Shown here one piece after another: positions 11,782 through 23,429 of a stretch of DNA of 64,000 nucleotides. The stretch is from contig JAQGDQ010000052.1 of assembly GCA_030141605.1 (NCBI GenBank), positions 1-64,000 on the forward strand, written 5' to 3'. How positions within the stretch are numbered: position 1 is the stretch's first letter; each line of letters begins with the position of its first letter. The notes beneath the pieces were generated by a model, which did no database searches, was not told where the DNA came from, and saw nothing but the letters and a program-made list of their open reading frames with translations. The position numbers and the translations under genes are program-made. The DNA comes from Tubiluchus corallicola (taxonomy: Eukaryota > Priapulida > Priapulimorpha > Priapulimorphida > Tubiluchidae).

Positions 11782-14700
11782 ATGCCTGACAGTGTCACGC
11801 TGGATGTACTAGTTGTCGATTTAGGAGAGAAGGAAGGCTTAAGTGCAGATGAAAATGAAGAGAGGATCGCAAAGCAACTCATGGAAGGAATAACCACAGT
11901 TGGATGTGTGCACCTGATTAACCATGGTATTCCTGAAGATAAGGTGCATACGTAGCTATTTTATAAAGTTCAGCATTTACAAGCTAGACAGAAAGGAAGC
12001 TGTAAGTGCCAAGGTTTGTGGCTGGGCCTAAGCGGTTGAGTGTGACTGGCAAATGGTTGGGCGACCGTCAGAGAACGCTTTAAACGTTAATCATTAAGTG
12101 CCGCCGAATCTCTGCTTGCAGAATCTCGATGTAAGAAAATGAACGACACCCCTGATTGTTGTCGCAAAATAGGAACTCAGCTTATTATTTCAAGATTATG
12201 CATAGCAAAGATAATTGCTTCAACATTTGAATACTTCTACACTCTCCTGCCGAAATTGTTTGTATTGCAGATGAAACCGCCATTATGATTACAAATGAAA
12301 ACTTGCGAATTCGCTAATTACAGTTTTTAGTACGGGCTGAACTTTCCTGAATACTAATGTAGTCTGTTATGAGAAATTTTCAATATTTTCAGATTCACAA
12401 ATTAATGGCTTCATCAAAGAAATTCTTTGATCTACCTGTGGACATTAAAAATCAGTTTGCAAGTCAAATGAATATTTGCGGGTATCAGAGACTTGGTCTA
12501 CAAGTGTAAGTTAGCTTTGGAACTTAATGAAGAAGTAAAATAAATAATATAATAAAATAAGTGATAATAAATGAATAATAAATGCAAAACATCTAGATCA
12601 CTGTGAATTTTGTAGCAAACACATATTTTGAGTCCCTACGTAAAAAAATTATTAGGCCATCAAACAGCTTTGCTAACTAGCGCGCCAAAAAGCATAATTA
12701 TAAGCGCCCTTCTCGCTAAGTTATTTCAATGATTACTGTTATTTCTGCTGTAAAAATTATTAAAAAGGAAAGCCAAAATGAGTTAAATACTACAAACATT
12801 ATAACATCTAACGTACTACTTTTCATGACTACCCATGAGTAATTTTTTGCATTGGATGTCGAGTAAAATTTATTTTTTTGTTATCTATAACAGACTCGAA
12901 GGTTCAAATCCTCCAGACTTGGTAGAGGCGTGGCAAGATCGTAGAAAGCCAGAAATGGTAAACTCTCGTTTTGATGTTATTTTTGTTTCAAATTAACAAT
13001 ATTTTTCTTATCAAAAATAGACGTACGTAGACTTTATTTATTTTCTTTTTCCGATTAGAAAAAACTGACCATCTTTCATCTTTTATCAAGTATCGGAATT
13101 CGGGATGTTTAACTGTTGGAGGAAGGATAGTGTAATATAAAAAGAATTTACTACATTTACTTTACAGGAGTATCCCAACGAAAACGTTCCTGACTTAAAA
13201 CCAGCTCTCCAAGAATTCCATGATTTGTGTGAAAAGTTAACCAGCAAAGTGTTCCGAAGTATTGCAGTAGGTCTTGGATTAAAGGTAACTGTAAACTGTT
13301 GTATATAAATGTACTGTTTTAGATAGAATTGTGCTTGTAAAAAATGAATTCTAGCTTGTTTGTAGTATCATAATTGTAACGTGATTTTGTTATACTACTA
13401 GGACCGTGATTTTTTTAACAAAGCTCACAAAAATCCCAGGACGACTCATTATCCTTGTCTCAAATCGTGCATGTATCCTGCGATAACTGAACCTTATGGT
13501 GAGTATTACCTGAAAAGGTTCTCTTTATTAAATGGTTAACTTATAATGACTTGAGTATTCTGTACTTGATGATCTGAAAACGAATGCTTTGAAAAAGAAA
13601 AGACAGGAATTGGTTTGAACATATAAGTGGTAGTACTGGCACAGCAGTTGATATATTTGACCTTCAATTTGATGTTGAAGGCATCTACAATTCCCCACAC
13701 AATTTAAATACCATAAACATAACGCTAACCGCAACCCAAGCCCTAATCTTAACCCTAACACTAATACGTTTCACGAACTAATTTCTTATGTGCGAGAATT
13801 GTAAACCTTGGCCTTTGTATAATGTCTCAAAAGCCAATTAAAAGCAAATGAAATTTAGCACTAACATAGTATTAATGTAGGAAGAGTCACTGTGAAGCCT
13901 CGACACTGAAAAGCAGTAGGATTTGGAACATGTTGCCCCAATGGCACGTGATTTGCTTTTCATGCTTTAAATAAGTTGGGTTCTTAAAGGAAGAGCCAAA
14001 TCTCGGACAACATTTATTGGATTTTAATGTACAATTAGAAATATTGAAATCGCATTACAGAATATGCGCATAGAATATTTTGCTTAAAAAATTATTAGAA
14101 ATTTAAATATTTCTTATCTCTCGCAAAACGAACGTTGATGCCGGCGTATTTCAAAAAAATGATGTAAGCTGGTGTATGCAGGGCAGCGAGAATGCCGTGA
14201 AAGCAAGCAGTGTAAGGTAAGCGTTGCAAATTTCCACAGTTTGCTTAGAAGTTCTATTATTTTAGTGTTGCGCTTAACTGTGTTTATCTAGAAATTTGTC
14301 ATTCGATCAACAGGATTAGACCTTAAAATGTGTAAATAATTAATTTTACAGATTTTTGTTGACCTTTAGATACGCATGTAAACTTGCGAGCACTTAGTAG
14401 GTACCAGGTGGGTTGCTTAGTTTGTAGAGTTCGCTCAAAGAGTTAAAAAAGATTCTAAGCATCTGGCGGGATAAGTGTTTATTTTGCACGGAGACAGGAT
14501 GACGCCATTTTTTGTCTAAAATGAACGCGCCCAAGTGTGAAGTGATCACGACACTAAATTGATTTTACTAATTACAAGAGGTGCTTATCACAATTTTATT
14601 GCTGAAACTTTCTAACATTTTTCCCAAGTATTAAAATAAGCTCAACTTCCCGAAAGACTTTAAAGGAAATTCATACACTTGTTAGAGAACATACAGTATT

Positions 14701-17051
14701 GCCTCACTTACAGTTATGTGGCTTAGCTGTCAGTTATGTACAAATTGCTCTTTAGCTGTTGTACTGCTTTTTACCCAATATGATAATTAAAAGCTAAACA
14801 CAATGAGTTGTTAGCTAACACTCATGGTGAAGTGAGCGAGTCATTACTACTGCTGTTACTGAAATATTTTGAACTTTTTTGAAGTGTGTCTTCGAGACAA
14901 AGGTTAACATTATGCTGAACAAACAACGTTGTTTACTAAGTTGATAAGTTGTTATAAATGCCAGGAAATCCTTTACTCCTATTTATTATCCCACGCTAAA
15001 TAAATATTTTCCAACTAAACTTATCAAGTGTTAATGTGCTAAATTGTTCACTTAGATACATCTTTTTTCCAGCAACCCTGCCCGAGAAACAGCAAAGATG
15101 TGCATTACATAGTGACTGGGGAACTATAACTTTTGTATTTCAAGATGATGCAGGTGGACTGGAGGTAAGATTGTAGGAGTCATTAACATACCACTAGGTC
15201 AGTTTATAGACTATGATGATTCTTATGAACTCAAAAGAAAAGTCTAATTGTTATTATGTTAAAGCAATGTTGTGTGTGTGTTATAGCTCACATTTTTGAT
15301 TGTGATATTTTCCTGGTGTCTATATTTAACTTATTCAATGCAAAAAATTAATAACAATTTTTTTAAATCACAGACAAAGCTAGAAGATGGTCGCTTTGCT
15401 AAAGTACCGCCGAAAGATGGAGCTGTTGTACTGCACATGGCTGATATGATTCAAAGATGGACAGCTGATAGAATTAAAACTACGGTATGATTATGAATTT
15501 AATGCTGGGTTCCTAAGTTTGGACAAAGATTCCCTGAGCATGCAAAATCACTCTACCTGAATGTTTTAATCTTCATTCTCAAATGCATTCAATTTCTTCA
15601 CAGCTATTTTACAGTTTATTAGAATGAAAGTAAAATGCCAGCTTTATAACATTTTGTCACAAGAATTTTCTTAACTTGATGGTTTTAAAATTTCTGTGTT
15701 ATAGACAAAACGTTTCGACTAGTCCTTGTAATCATTGTCAGTAGTTGTACATCTTTAAATACTTAGGCTATTTTTCAAAATTTGAAGTTGGAGTTGAATT
15801 CCAAAGTTTATCATTCAAATTTTTTATATTTTCAAAATTTATGACTCCACAATTATAAGAATTTTCATTTAATAATTTGCAAGAATTGCAGAAGCAAATC
15901 TAGCATATAGTGAACAATGAAATGGATTTGTAATTCCTTTGTTAACAATCTTACTAGAGCACAAAATTTTAAATTTACCTTCATCATGTTTAATCACATA
16001 GTTTGAAAAATATAATATTTTTTATAGATGTATAACTATTGACAACAGTTTCAGGGGTAACAACGTTTTTTTTGTTTATATTCTGCTATGTCTTACTTCA
16101 TCAAACGTCCTATATTTACCCAGCAATGTTGAAACACAACCCTTTAGATAAACAAAATTCGTGTCAGCTTAGAGCTGAAGAACATGTTTAACTCTAATAC
16201 GATCAAGTATTATTCATAACTTAAATTACTAATGAAATGTCAGATTTTGTTTGACTGCTAAGTAAAGTTTTGTCTAAAGCAATGATACACTCTTGACTAG
16301 AGACGAAAAGCCAAACTGTTTTAGTCAGCAAAATTTTGCCTCATGGCCAATAATATAATCTAACCAATGCGATAGCTTTGCAAAAAGTAAACTTAGCAAT
16401 AGTTGGTGTCATACTTCATCAGTTTTGCTCAATAAACTCACCAATGTCACATGCAACGATCAAATAGGTTCAGATAAACTAAGGTTTTCTGCCGAGCCAA
16501 TGAAAAAGGTCATCATTACACATCATCAAAGGCCAGTCACAGTCAGATCATCATCAGAATCACAGTTGCAGTTATTATTTGAAACTGATTTTGAAAGGCA
16601 AGCCACTGAGCCCTTCTGGTAATCTGACCTATTTAATTAATAAGCAGCCAAGTGGTTTTGTTTGAATTATTTTCACCAGAATGCTGATTCACCCATGGCT
16701 CCTTAAAAATCATTGCCCTATACGTTCCTGTTTCAAGAATTTGTATTTTGGCAAGTTATTTTTAACTGGATGGCTGATTTTTCTAGAATCATTTTTGCAT
16801 TGCTAACAAGATTCGATACTCATATAACGTTAATGATGATGTTATCTTTCTGATGAAAGCTGCTTGTGTTTCAGCCTCATCGAGTAGCATTGCCAGACGA
16901 AGCCAATCGCACCAAACATCGCCAGTCGATCATATATTTCGTTTTTCCAGACAACGACACTGTGGTGGAGCCAATAGATGGGTCCAAGAAATATCCACCA
17001 ATTAACATTGTTGATTACTTTAATGAAAAACTGAAGAATAACTTTTACTAG
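11782..17051 (+). CDS. Isopenicillin-N-synthase-like Fe(II)/2-oxoglutarate oxygenase, 8 exons, 310 aa
   Basis: Coding exons are 11782-11943, 12393-12505, 12894-12957, 13168-13284, 13402-13498, 15073-15164, 15374-15484 and 16875-17051. All have GT-AG borders, phases agree throughout, and the exons join to 933 bp including TAG. The N-terminal DIOX_N-type region holds a V-V-D-L-G strand (residues 10-14) and G-x-x-x-L-I-N-H-G-I-P near residue 42. The C-terminal jelly-roll domain has the iron triad His197-x-Asp199 (L-H-S-D-W-G) and His254 (P-H-R-V), plus Arg268-x-Ser270 (H-R-Q-S), the usual 2-oxoglutarate-binding pair. The long H-to-R spacing fits IPNS-like family members. No signal peptide is seen, so a soluble, probably cytosolic, enzyme is expected. 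The substrate cannot be told from sequence. The ATG is preferred over a TTG ten codons upstream in the same frame. All catalytic residues are intact, so the gene is probably functional. Confidence 0.92.
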
Positions 17052-17380
17052 TTAGAGTACATGCTGTGACATTGTCATTGAAAATGGAAACGGCTTACAA
17101 TTACCATCAGTGCATTCTCAAGATCGTTGTTAATATACAGGCCAATAGTATCTTTACATAAATGTACTAGGATATAGGGTCTTATATTGATAAGCATTTA
17201 TGGGAAAGTGAATTCATTATGAAGTAGTTCTTGTCTTTGACTATTTGTGGAAGTAGTTGGTTAGGTACCTTTAAAATCTTATTTAATCCATACCCATTCT
17301 AAAGGAGTATTAGCCTGTCTCAAGCCTGTATTATTGATCTTGTCTTTCTTAACGATAACTTAAATTTTGCAAAAAAAAAC
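17052..17380 (+). other. Likely 3' UTR and downstream spacer of the oxygenase gene
   Basis: Non-coding sequence follows the TAG. The first clear AATAAA motifs are at 17506-17511 and 17742-17747. Both lie in or after a LINE relic, so the true polyadenylation site is uncertain. Confidence 0.35.
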
Positions 17381-17383
17381 AAG

Positions 17384-17690
17384 TTCTTCTACAATTATGC
17401 AGATGACAATACACGTCATACTCACATTCCTGTTCAAATTAAGATTGCTTACCTTTTAAATTTTGATAAACGTATTTCTAGTGTATGCAAAAAAGCTTCA
17501 AACCAAATAAATGTAATTAAATGTATTGGAAAATACTTAAATGTGAACTGTAGAAAAGCAATATAATATTATGCATTTATAATGTCAGTTTTTAATTCTT
17601 GTTCACTGTTGTGAGGAAACATTGTAGTGCGAGGAATCACGATAAATTAGAAAGTGTACACTGTAGAGGACCTACAAAAGATGTGTGACA
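17384..17690 (+). mobile_element. LINE reverse-transcriptase relic
   Basis: One open frame starts at F-Y-N-Y-A-D-D-N-T, the RT catalytic YADD box. It then jumps directly to the block F-D-K-R-I-S-S-V-C-K-K-A-S-N-Q-I-N-V-I-K, followed by I-G-K-Y-L-N-V-N. In intact elements these blocks are about 80-100 residues apart, so the middle has been deleted. Further weak similarity (K-L-E-S-V-H-C-R) continues in a shifted frame to about 17690. The relic begins about 330 bp after the stop codon of the oxygenase gene. Confidence 0.72.
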
Positions 17691-18264
17691 CTATATATAT
17701 ATATAGTTGCCATAAAAATAATGATTATAGACATCGTATACAATAAAATGTATATGCACAAGCACACTAATTACCAAAACGATGATGGTAATGACAATAA
17801 TACAAATAGCATAATTACTTAACTCGTGTAATAGATATGCATGCCACATATATATAGAGTATTAACTAAGATGGAGTCAAGAGGCAGATAGGAAACGGCG
17901 CCAGAAATGACATATATTAAAATATATTTAGAAAAACATTAAAATACACTGCAAAAATAATTGTACATACACAAAGATATACACTCATCAAATAAGCACT
18001 AAAATTACCTACATTAAATCATTAAAAAGAAGAATAAAATGCAATGAAAATATTTATTTTGCATATACATAATAAACATGTCATCAAAGACACAAAGAAT
18101 CGCATACATTAAAGGATATTAAACAAACATTAAAACGTACGGAAGAACGTACGTAATTAGGCCTATATGTGCACAACATACAGCTGGGACAAAATTATAT
18201 AGATTAAAAATGCATTAGAAAAAACATTAAATAAAACATAATTATATTATTTATGATTTATTAT
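17691..18264. other. AT-rich stretch between LINE relic and hAT terminus
   Basis: Contains a short TA run and many imperfect ACATTAAA-like words. It could be LINE 3' tail sequence. No gene is seen. Confidence 0.35.
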
Positions 18265-18345
18265 CAGGGGCGGATACAGCCTTTAGAGAAAGGGTGGGCC
18301 CAATGAAAAAGCTGCTAGAGGGTCAGGGGCGGATCCCCGGCCGCC
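18265..18345 (+). repeat. hAT-like terminal repeat, two adjacent copies
   Basis: CAGGGGCGGATACAG starts at 18265 and a second CAGGGGCGGATCC starts at 18324. The first is followed by GGGTGGGCCCAA. This C-A-G-[GT]-G-G-C-G-G-A-T form with an internal GGGCCC is typical of hAT elements of the ZMYM/THAP12-like group. The opposite terminus lies at 26638-26678. Two copies only 59 bp apart suggest nested insertion or a duplicated end. Confidence 0.55.
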
Positions 18346-19029
18346 AAAGCATTTTACTGTATTTTAAACCATTTTTCTTGCTATTTCCTCAAGGAAATTC
18401 AATAGTTTAAAACTCATTATGTCACCTCAAACTTTTGACTCTTAATTACATACCAATATACTAGTATATAGTGTGTTTGACGTACATAACTTTAATGTGT
18501 TTTGTGATATTGTCAAAAGTAGAACCCTTGTGCTATGTGATATTTGCAGGTATTAAATTTTAATAAAGGCACTGCTAGAATTTGTTCTAGCACTGCTAAA
18601 ATCTATGAGTGTGGGAATTATGTAAATAATCAAGTATATGAATTGATCAGGCAGATCTGTGGAAATAGGATAAAGAAATTAGTACAACGCTAAAAATAGA
18701 TATGAGAATTTTTTGTGATAATTTTATTTAAACGGGCCATATACAACAACTGTATTTTCATAGGTAATTCACTGTTCGAGTGTCATAAAACTACAATAAG
18801 TGACGTAATGCACAACGTACTATCTGCACCTGAAGTTCTGATAAGATTAAAAAATTATATTAAACAGAAAACATGTGACATTATAGATGTAAGCACTCAG
18901 AGATAAAAAAACTGAGGGTTATGTCTCTCTAACATAAACATTCATCTATTTGCAACACAACTTGCTAACCTATGAGTGAGTTGAGTACAGATGCTGTTAA
19001 AGTTACAGCAATTACTAAAAATTGCAATT

Positions 19030-20190
19030 ACATGTGAGGCAAAGTCATTTGTCTGGGATTTCTGGCTGCATACATTTCTATGATTTTGACAATATCAATT
19101 TCAATATCTTTGTGTACAAACATTAATATCAATGCATTTAATCTGCCTTCTCCTATAGTTTTTCGGTACACATTTTTTATGAATCTAATAGTTGAATGGC
19201 TTCGTTAGATACCAGCTGCAGAAAGTGGCATCACAAGCAAAATGTTCAATATGGTGAAGACATTTGGGTACAATATAAAGTTGCATTTTTTGACAGTTCC
19301 TTGAATTGTGGAAAGTAGCTTAGCGTCTTCTGTGCAGCTCCAACGACAAACCCATCTCCTCACTTCTTGATGGAAAGTTAAGGGCGAATGAATGTCAGGT
19401 GCATAATACTACAATATGTCTTCAATTGCCTCCTCTGAAATCTTACAAAAGTTCTTTGGTATCAGACTTAGTGCCTTTTTGGCAAGTGTACAGATTGTTG
19501 CAAATCTCATCTCTAGTTCATTCACAAGTGCATCTAAGAAAGGAATAAATATACTCCTGCGAAAACAATCAATTGGGTGATCAGCTGGCATGTTGTTTCT
19601 TAACGACTGCCTATGACACCGACGAGGTATCTCTAAAGGACTCCCTGCAATTTCGGACATTTTTCACATTTTTTCCATATTTTGCAAAATTCAGATTCGC
19701 AGTTTTCACGCACATTTTTTAGTTCCTCAGTAATAAACTGAACTGTTTCATACGCGTCTAAAACATCCATAGTGCTACCTTGAAGCAGAACACTAATGTC
19801 TTTTGTAAACCCAAACAGGTATAACAAAATCTGAAAGGTTACTATAAACACAGAACTTGTTACTTGAACTAGTAGTCCATTTGCTTCCGTCTCAGCTTTT
19901 GCATCGAAACTGGACGAACGTGAAGCAGTATTTTCCAAGGCTGCGTACAAAGTTTCATAAAGACACTGGAATTCTTCCAAAGAAGTGTGCCGTTCGACCC
20001 ATCGTGTTTCACACATAGGTTTAATGCAAGCGTCCGAAGACGGCTGGTAATTTCATGGAGAGAATTTTTAAACTCCCGATGCCGTTTTGGAGAATACTTG
20101 AAAAAAATGCCAAAAGATTTTATTGTACAGATGGCACAATGCACTTCGCTGATAATACATGCGTTTAAGTTCATGATTTGCGCAGTGTAT
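19030..20190 (-). pseudogene. hAT transposase relic (THAP12/ZMYM1-like C-terminal part)
   Basis: Read on the minus strand from about 20190, the blocks occur in the family order. F-F-K-Y-S-P-K-R comes first. After a frameshift near 20010, C-E-T-R-W-V-E-R-H-T-S-L-E-E-F follows. After a second shift near 19655 comes I-P-R-R-C-H-R-Q-S-L-R-N-N with F-R-R-S-I-F-I-P-F-L-D. A stop follows at 19406-19408, and last comes the hAT dimerisation domain with L-P-type M-P-L-S-A-A-G, an in-frame stop, then S-T-I-R and I-G-E-G-R-L-N-A-L-I-L-M. Two frameshifts and two stops make it non-functional. The N-terminal zinc finger and the first catalytic part are missing from 20190-20520, where the BEL element begins, and are not found beyond it either. 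Confidence 0.8.
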
Positions 20191-20216
20191 GTGGAATTTT
20201 GTATTGTCTTGTGTTA

Positions 20217-20228
20217 TGCGCATGCGCA
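20217..20228. promoter_or_regulatory. Second perfect NRF1-type palindrome
   Basis: TGCGCATGCGCA, identical to the site at 7376-7387. It lies between the hAT relic and the start of the BEL/Pao relic. It may be an element-borne regulatory site or coincidence. Confidence 0.35.
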
Positions 20229-20519
20229 AGAGAGACTAAAATGGTTCAGTGCAGTAAAAGTCGTGTTTTAGTTTTTATCCATTCTCTTACCTGTTTATCT
20301 GGGATTCAAACACGTCTTTACTATTCACATACCGCTTCGAGCCGGACAGAAATATTATGTGCATTCAGTAAACTAAATTTCAATGGACTTCACTAACTTC
20401 AGCACACGGAAAATTCATTGGCGTTGTTCGTGCATTCTCCTTCCTCCACGCACACAGTAGCAGACGAACTTGGTTATTTAATTCACAAAGTGCAAATTAA
20501 GTTTGCGTCGTAGAGACAG

Positions 20520-21900
20520 TGCACAATGACTTTTTAGAGCTTTTAATTGATGATCCAGACCGTGAGGCTGCTGAAAAGGAAATGACAAAGCAGGCTAAGT
20601 ATGAGGAACAGGCAAACGCAACTTTTTTAAAGCGAAAAGACTACTTTCACGTTTAGAGACTCAAGACTTGCAGTCACAGCATGCTAGTAGTGTATGTTCA
20701 GATTCCAGTATGAGACATTCTCTGCCTAAATTAGAAGTGCCAAAGATCGGCGGAAGCTTTTTCGAGTGGAGTTTTTCTGGGACACGTTTGAGGCTGCTGT
20801 TGATTCGCTCCCCATACCCAACGTGCAGAAATTCGCATACTTACGCATTGCATTGGTGGGACGCGGCGAGTGATGCTTTGACTGGCATACCAGCGTCGTC
20901 ATCCAACTATGAAGCAGCAGTGAAATTACCGAAAAGTCGTTTTGGAGATCCTTCCCTATTAATTGGGCTTTTTTCGCAAAAGTTATTGGGAAGTTGAAGT
21001 GCGACGGAAATATTTCTCAGTTTCGCACCATGTTAGATTCGTTTGAAGCCTCGCTGTGGGAAATACGCTCGCTCACAGCTGAGATTATGCCTTATGATGG
21101 GGCCCTGGAGGCTGGAACATTGTCTTCTTTATTACTTGTGCCTCTGCTTTTAAATAAACTGCCATGCAATGGAATCGACACGCCAGAGATTCTACAGACA
21201 GGTTTGATTTAAATGTTTGATTTGCAAATTCTGAGTTAGAGTCATTAGAAGCGTTGCAGGCGTCTGGCAGTCATCGTAGCAAAGAAGCCGAATCTGTCTC
21301 CGATTCACAAACCCAGGCCACCCGCGACTATAGTGACGTCACATTCAGACTCGTCTGCTCACCAAATTCCCATTCAACAGCTACCTTTGCAGGAGAAAAA
21401 AGCAGCTGTAAAATCTCGTGGTCTGTGCGTTATTTGCTTAGGGAAAACTCATCACATCCATTACTGTCCGAGCGACATACGATGTCGGCAACAAGAAGCG
21501 CCATTCTTTCTTGCACAATTCTGAATCTTGGCCTGGGGCAACTTCTGACGATTATCACAAAAGGTCAAACACTGGATTAACTCCTTCGCTAAATACTACA
21601 CGAGTTTCTGGTCAACAGATTACGATAGGTGGTTCGTCTGTGCTACAGACAGTGACTTTATTCGTTAAAAGTCATAAAGGTGGTCGCGAGGTCAAAGCAA
21701 GGGCATTCTTGGATACTGGTGCAGAAGAGGCTTACATTACACGGGAGCTGGCTAGCAAGTTACACTTAGATTCTGTGGGTCAGAAGTTATTTGGTAATGA
21801 GTGCTTTGGCGGTGGCAGATCCATTCCAGTCATGCATCAGAGGCAAAGACTGAAATTAGGTGGTCGGCACAATATTCAATATTTTTCTGTTGACTTTTGG
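20520..21900 (+). pseudogene. BEL/Pao gag and protease relic
   Basis: Gag similarity begins near 20525 (L-I-D-D-P-D-R-E-A-A) and continues with L-P-K-L-E-V-P-K-I-G-G at 20722, a typical BEL/Pao gag signature. The E-W-x-x-F and R-F-G blocks that follow are spread over several frames. A canonical C-x2-C-x4-H-x4-C zinc knuckle is intact at about 21426-21470. A retropepsin F-L-D-T-G-A motif lies at about 21709, with downstream family features to 21900. The reading frame changes at least four times. Confidence 0.82.
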
Positions 21901-21934
21901 GAGGTGAGTTCTATTTGTTCACCTCTGCCAAATC

Positions 21935-23200
21935 ATCATACAGGCAAGAAAAGATTGCTACAGGACCAAATCTTATTCAGGATCTCACTAGTGTTCTGAT
22001 CAATTTTAGATTGTACAAGATTGTAATCAGCTGTGACATATATGCTGCATTCTTACAAATATCCATTAAGGAGAGTGATAGAGACTACATTAAGTTTTTG
22101 TGGTGGAGACGTGGAGAACTTGTCACGGGAAGGTTTGCGAGATTTCCGTTTGGCTTGAAGTCTTCACCGTTCTTATTATAGTCTGTTCTTCAGTATTATG
22201 TAAGAAACAATGAAGAAGAGTATGGCGAGCTCGCATGGTATTCTCTTTAGAAGCATATACATGGACGATGTTGTTGCAGGTACTGATTCACGTGAACATG
22301 TACAGCAGCTCAGACATTACTTAGTAGAATTATTCTTCGCTGCGTGAATGGAACTGCATAAGTGGAAATCTTCTTGTAAATTCACCAACAGTGTGGATCT
22401 GATGAAAAATGGGATTCTGAACCAGAAAAACTACTTGGCATTTTTCGGTCAACAACTGCAGATACTATTTGTATTGATATAAAATGTATTGTTAATGCAC
22501 TTGTGTACACTAAACGTGATCTTTTGAGTATATGTTCTAAGGTATTTGACCCTTTAGGTCTTTTGTCACCTGTGATAATTAAACTGCACATTCTTTTTCA
22601 GCTGTCCTGGCGAGCTAAGCTTGCTTGGGATGACCCGTTGCCAGTCGAGATAAGAACTGCTGTGCAAAATACACTGCATGATCTAAGTACGAGCTCTGAT
22701 GTAATTGTAAAGCGATATGTTCCTTGTGATTTGCCTGAGTTGTACGTTTTTGCTGACGCCTCACCTCAGGCTCATGCAGCTGCAGCATATGTGAAGAATT
22801 CAGTTCGGTTAGCTCTTCTTTGGCCAAGCAAAAGTAGCTCCTATAAAGCCTCTTTTGACGTTGCCCCGTTTGGAATTAATGCCTGCAGTTCTTGCTACTA
22901 GGCTGTATACTTTCGTTTATACTTCTTCTGATGTCATTTGCTCTTGCCCTGTCTGCTTTTGGCCAGACTCAACCATTGCATTATCTTGGATTCGTAAAGA
23001 TGCTGACTTTTGGAAGCCATTTGTGAGCCACAGAGTGGCTGAGATACAGCTGCGTGTATCTCCAGAGAATTGGCACCATGTATTAGGTACTCAAAACCCG
23101 CCGATCTTGCAACTATTGGGATCTCTCTACAGTCTTTGAATGATTCTTCCTTGTGGTGGCAGGGACCCCCTTTCTCTCTATGTGTTCAACCCAGTCTTAT
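21935..23200 (+). pseudogene. BEL/Pao reverse transcriptase and RNase H relic
   Basis: The frame enters abruptly at L-I-Q-D-L-T-S-V-L, skipping the N-terminal RT region. It contains I-S-C-D-I-Y-A-A-F-L-Q-I and F-P-F-G-L-K-S-S-P-F, then stops. The catalytic Y-M-D-D box is intact at 22258-22269, followed by an in-frame stop near 22345. The Pao/A17 block (V-F-D-P-L-G-L-L-S-P-V) is at about 22540, and the RNase H-like part (L-P-R-L-E-L, then F-W-P-D-S-T-I-A-L-S-W-I) at 22855-23000. The W-W-Q-G-P block ends at about 23165. Confidence 0.85.
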
Positions 23201-23429
23201 CCACCAGATGCAGATATTGATGTTGGAGCTTTGGAGGAAGCTAGGCCAATTAATACTTTCACAAGCTTGACAGTGCATACTTCATTGCCTTCTGCATTTT
23301 TGGAGGTAAATAGGTGGGGAACATTGCCTAAAGCTGTAGGTGTGATAGGCTATGTACTTCGATTCATACAGAACCGCCGACGTATGGGCCTGAATGAACC
23401 TTTGTCAAGGAGAGGGCCTCGGCTCTTAC

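Noticed and set aside
13720-13765. Telomere-like CCCTAA-type words in an intron of the oxygenase gene
   Set aside because: Only a few imperfect units; too short and degenerate to call an interstitial telomeric repeat.
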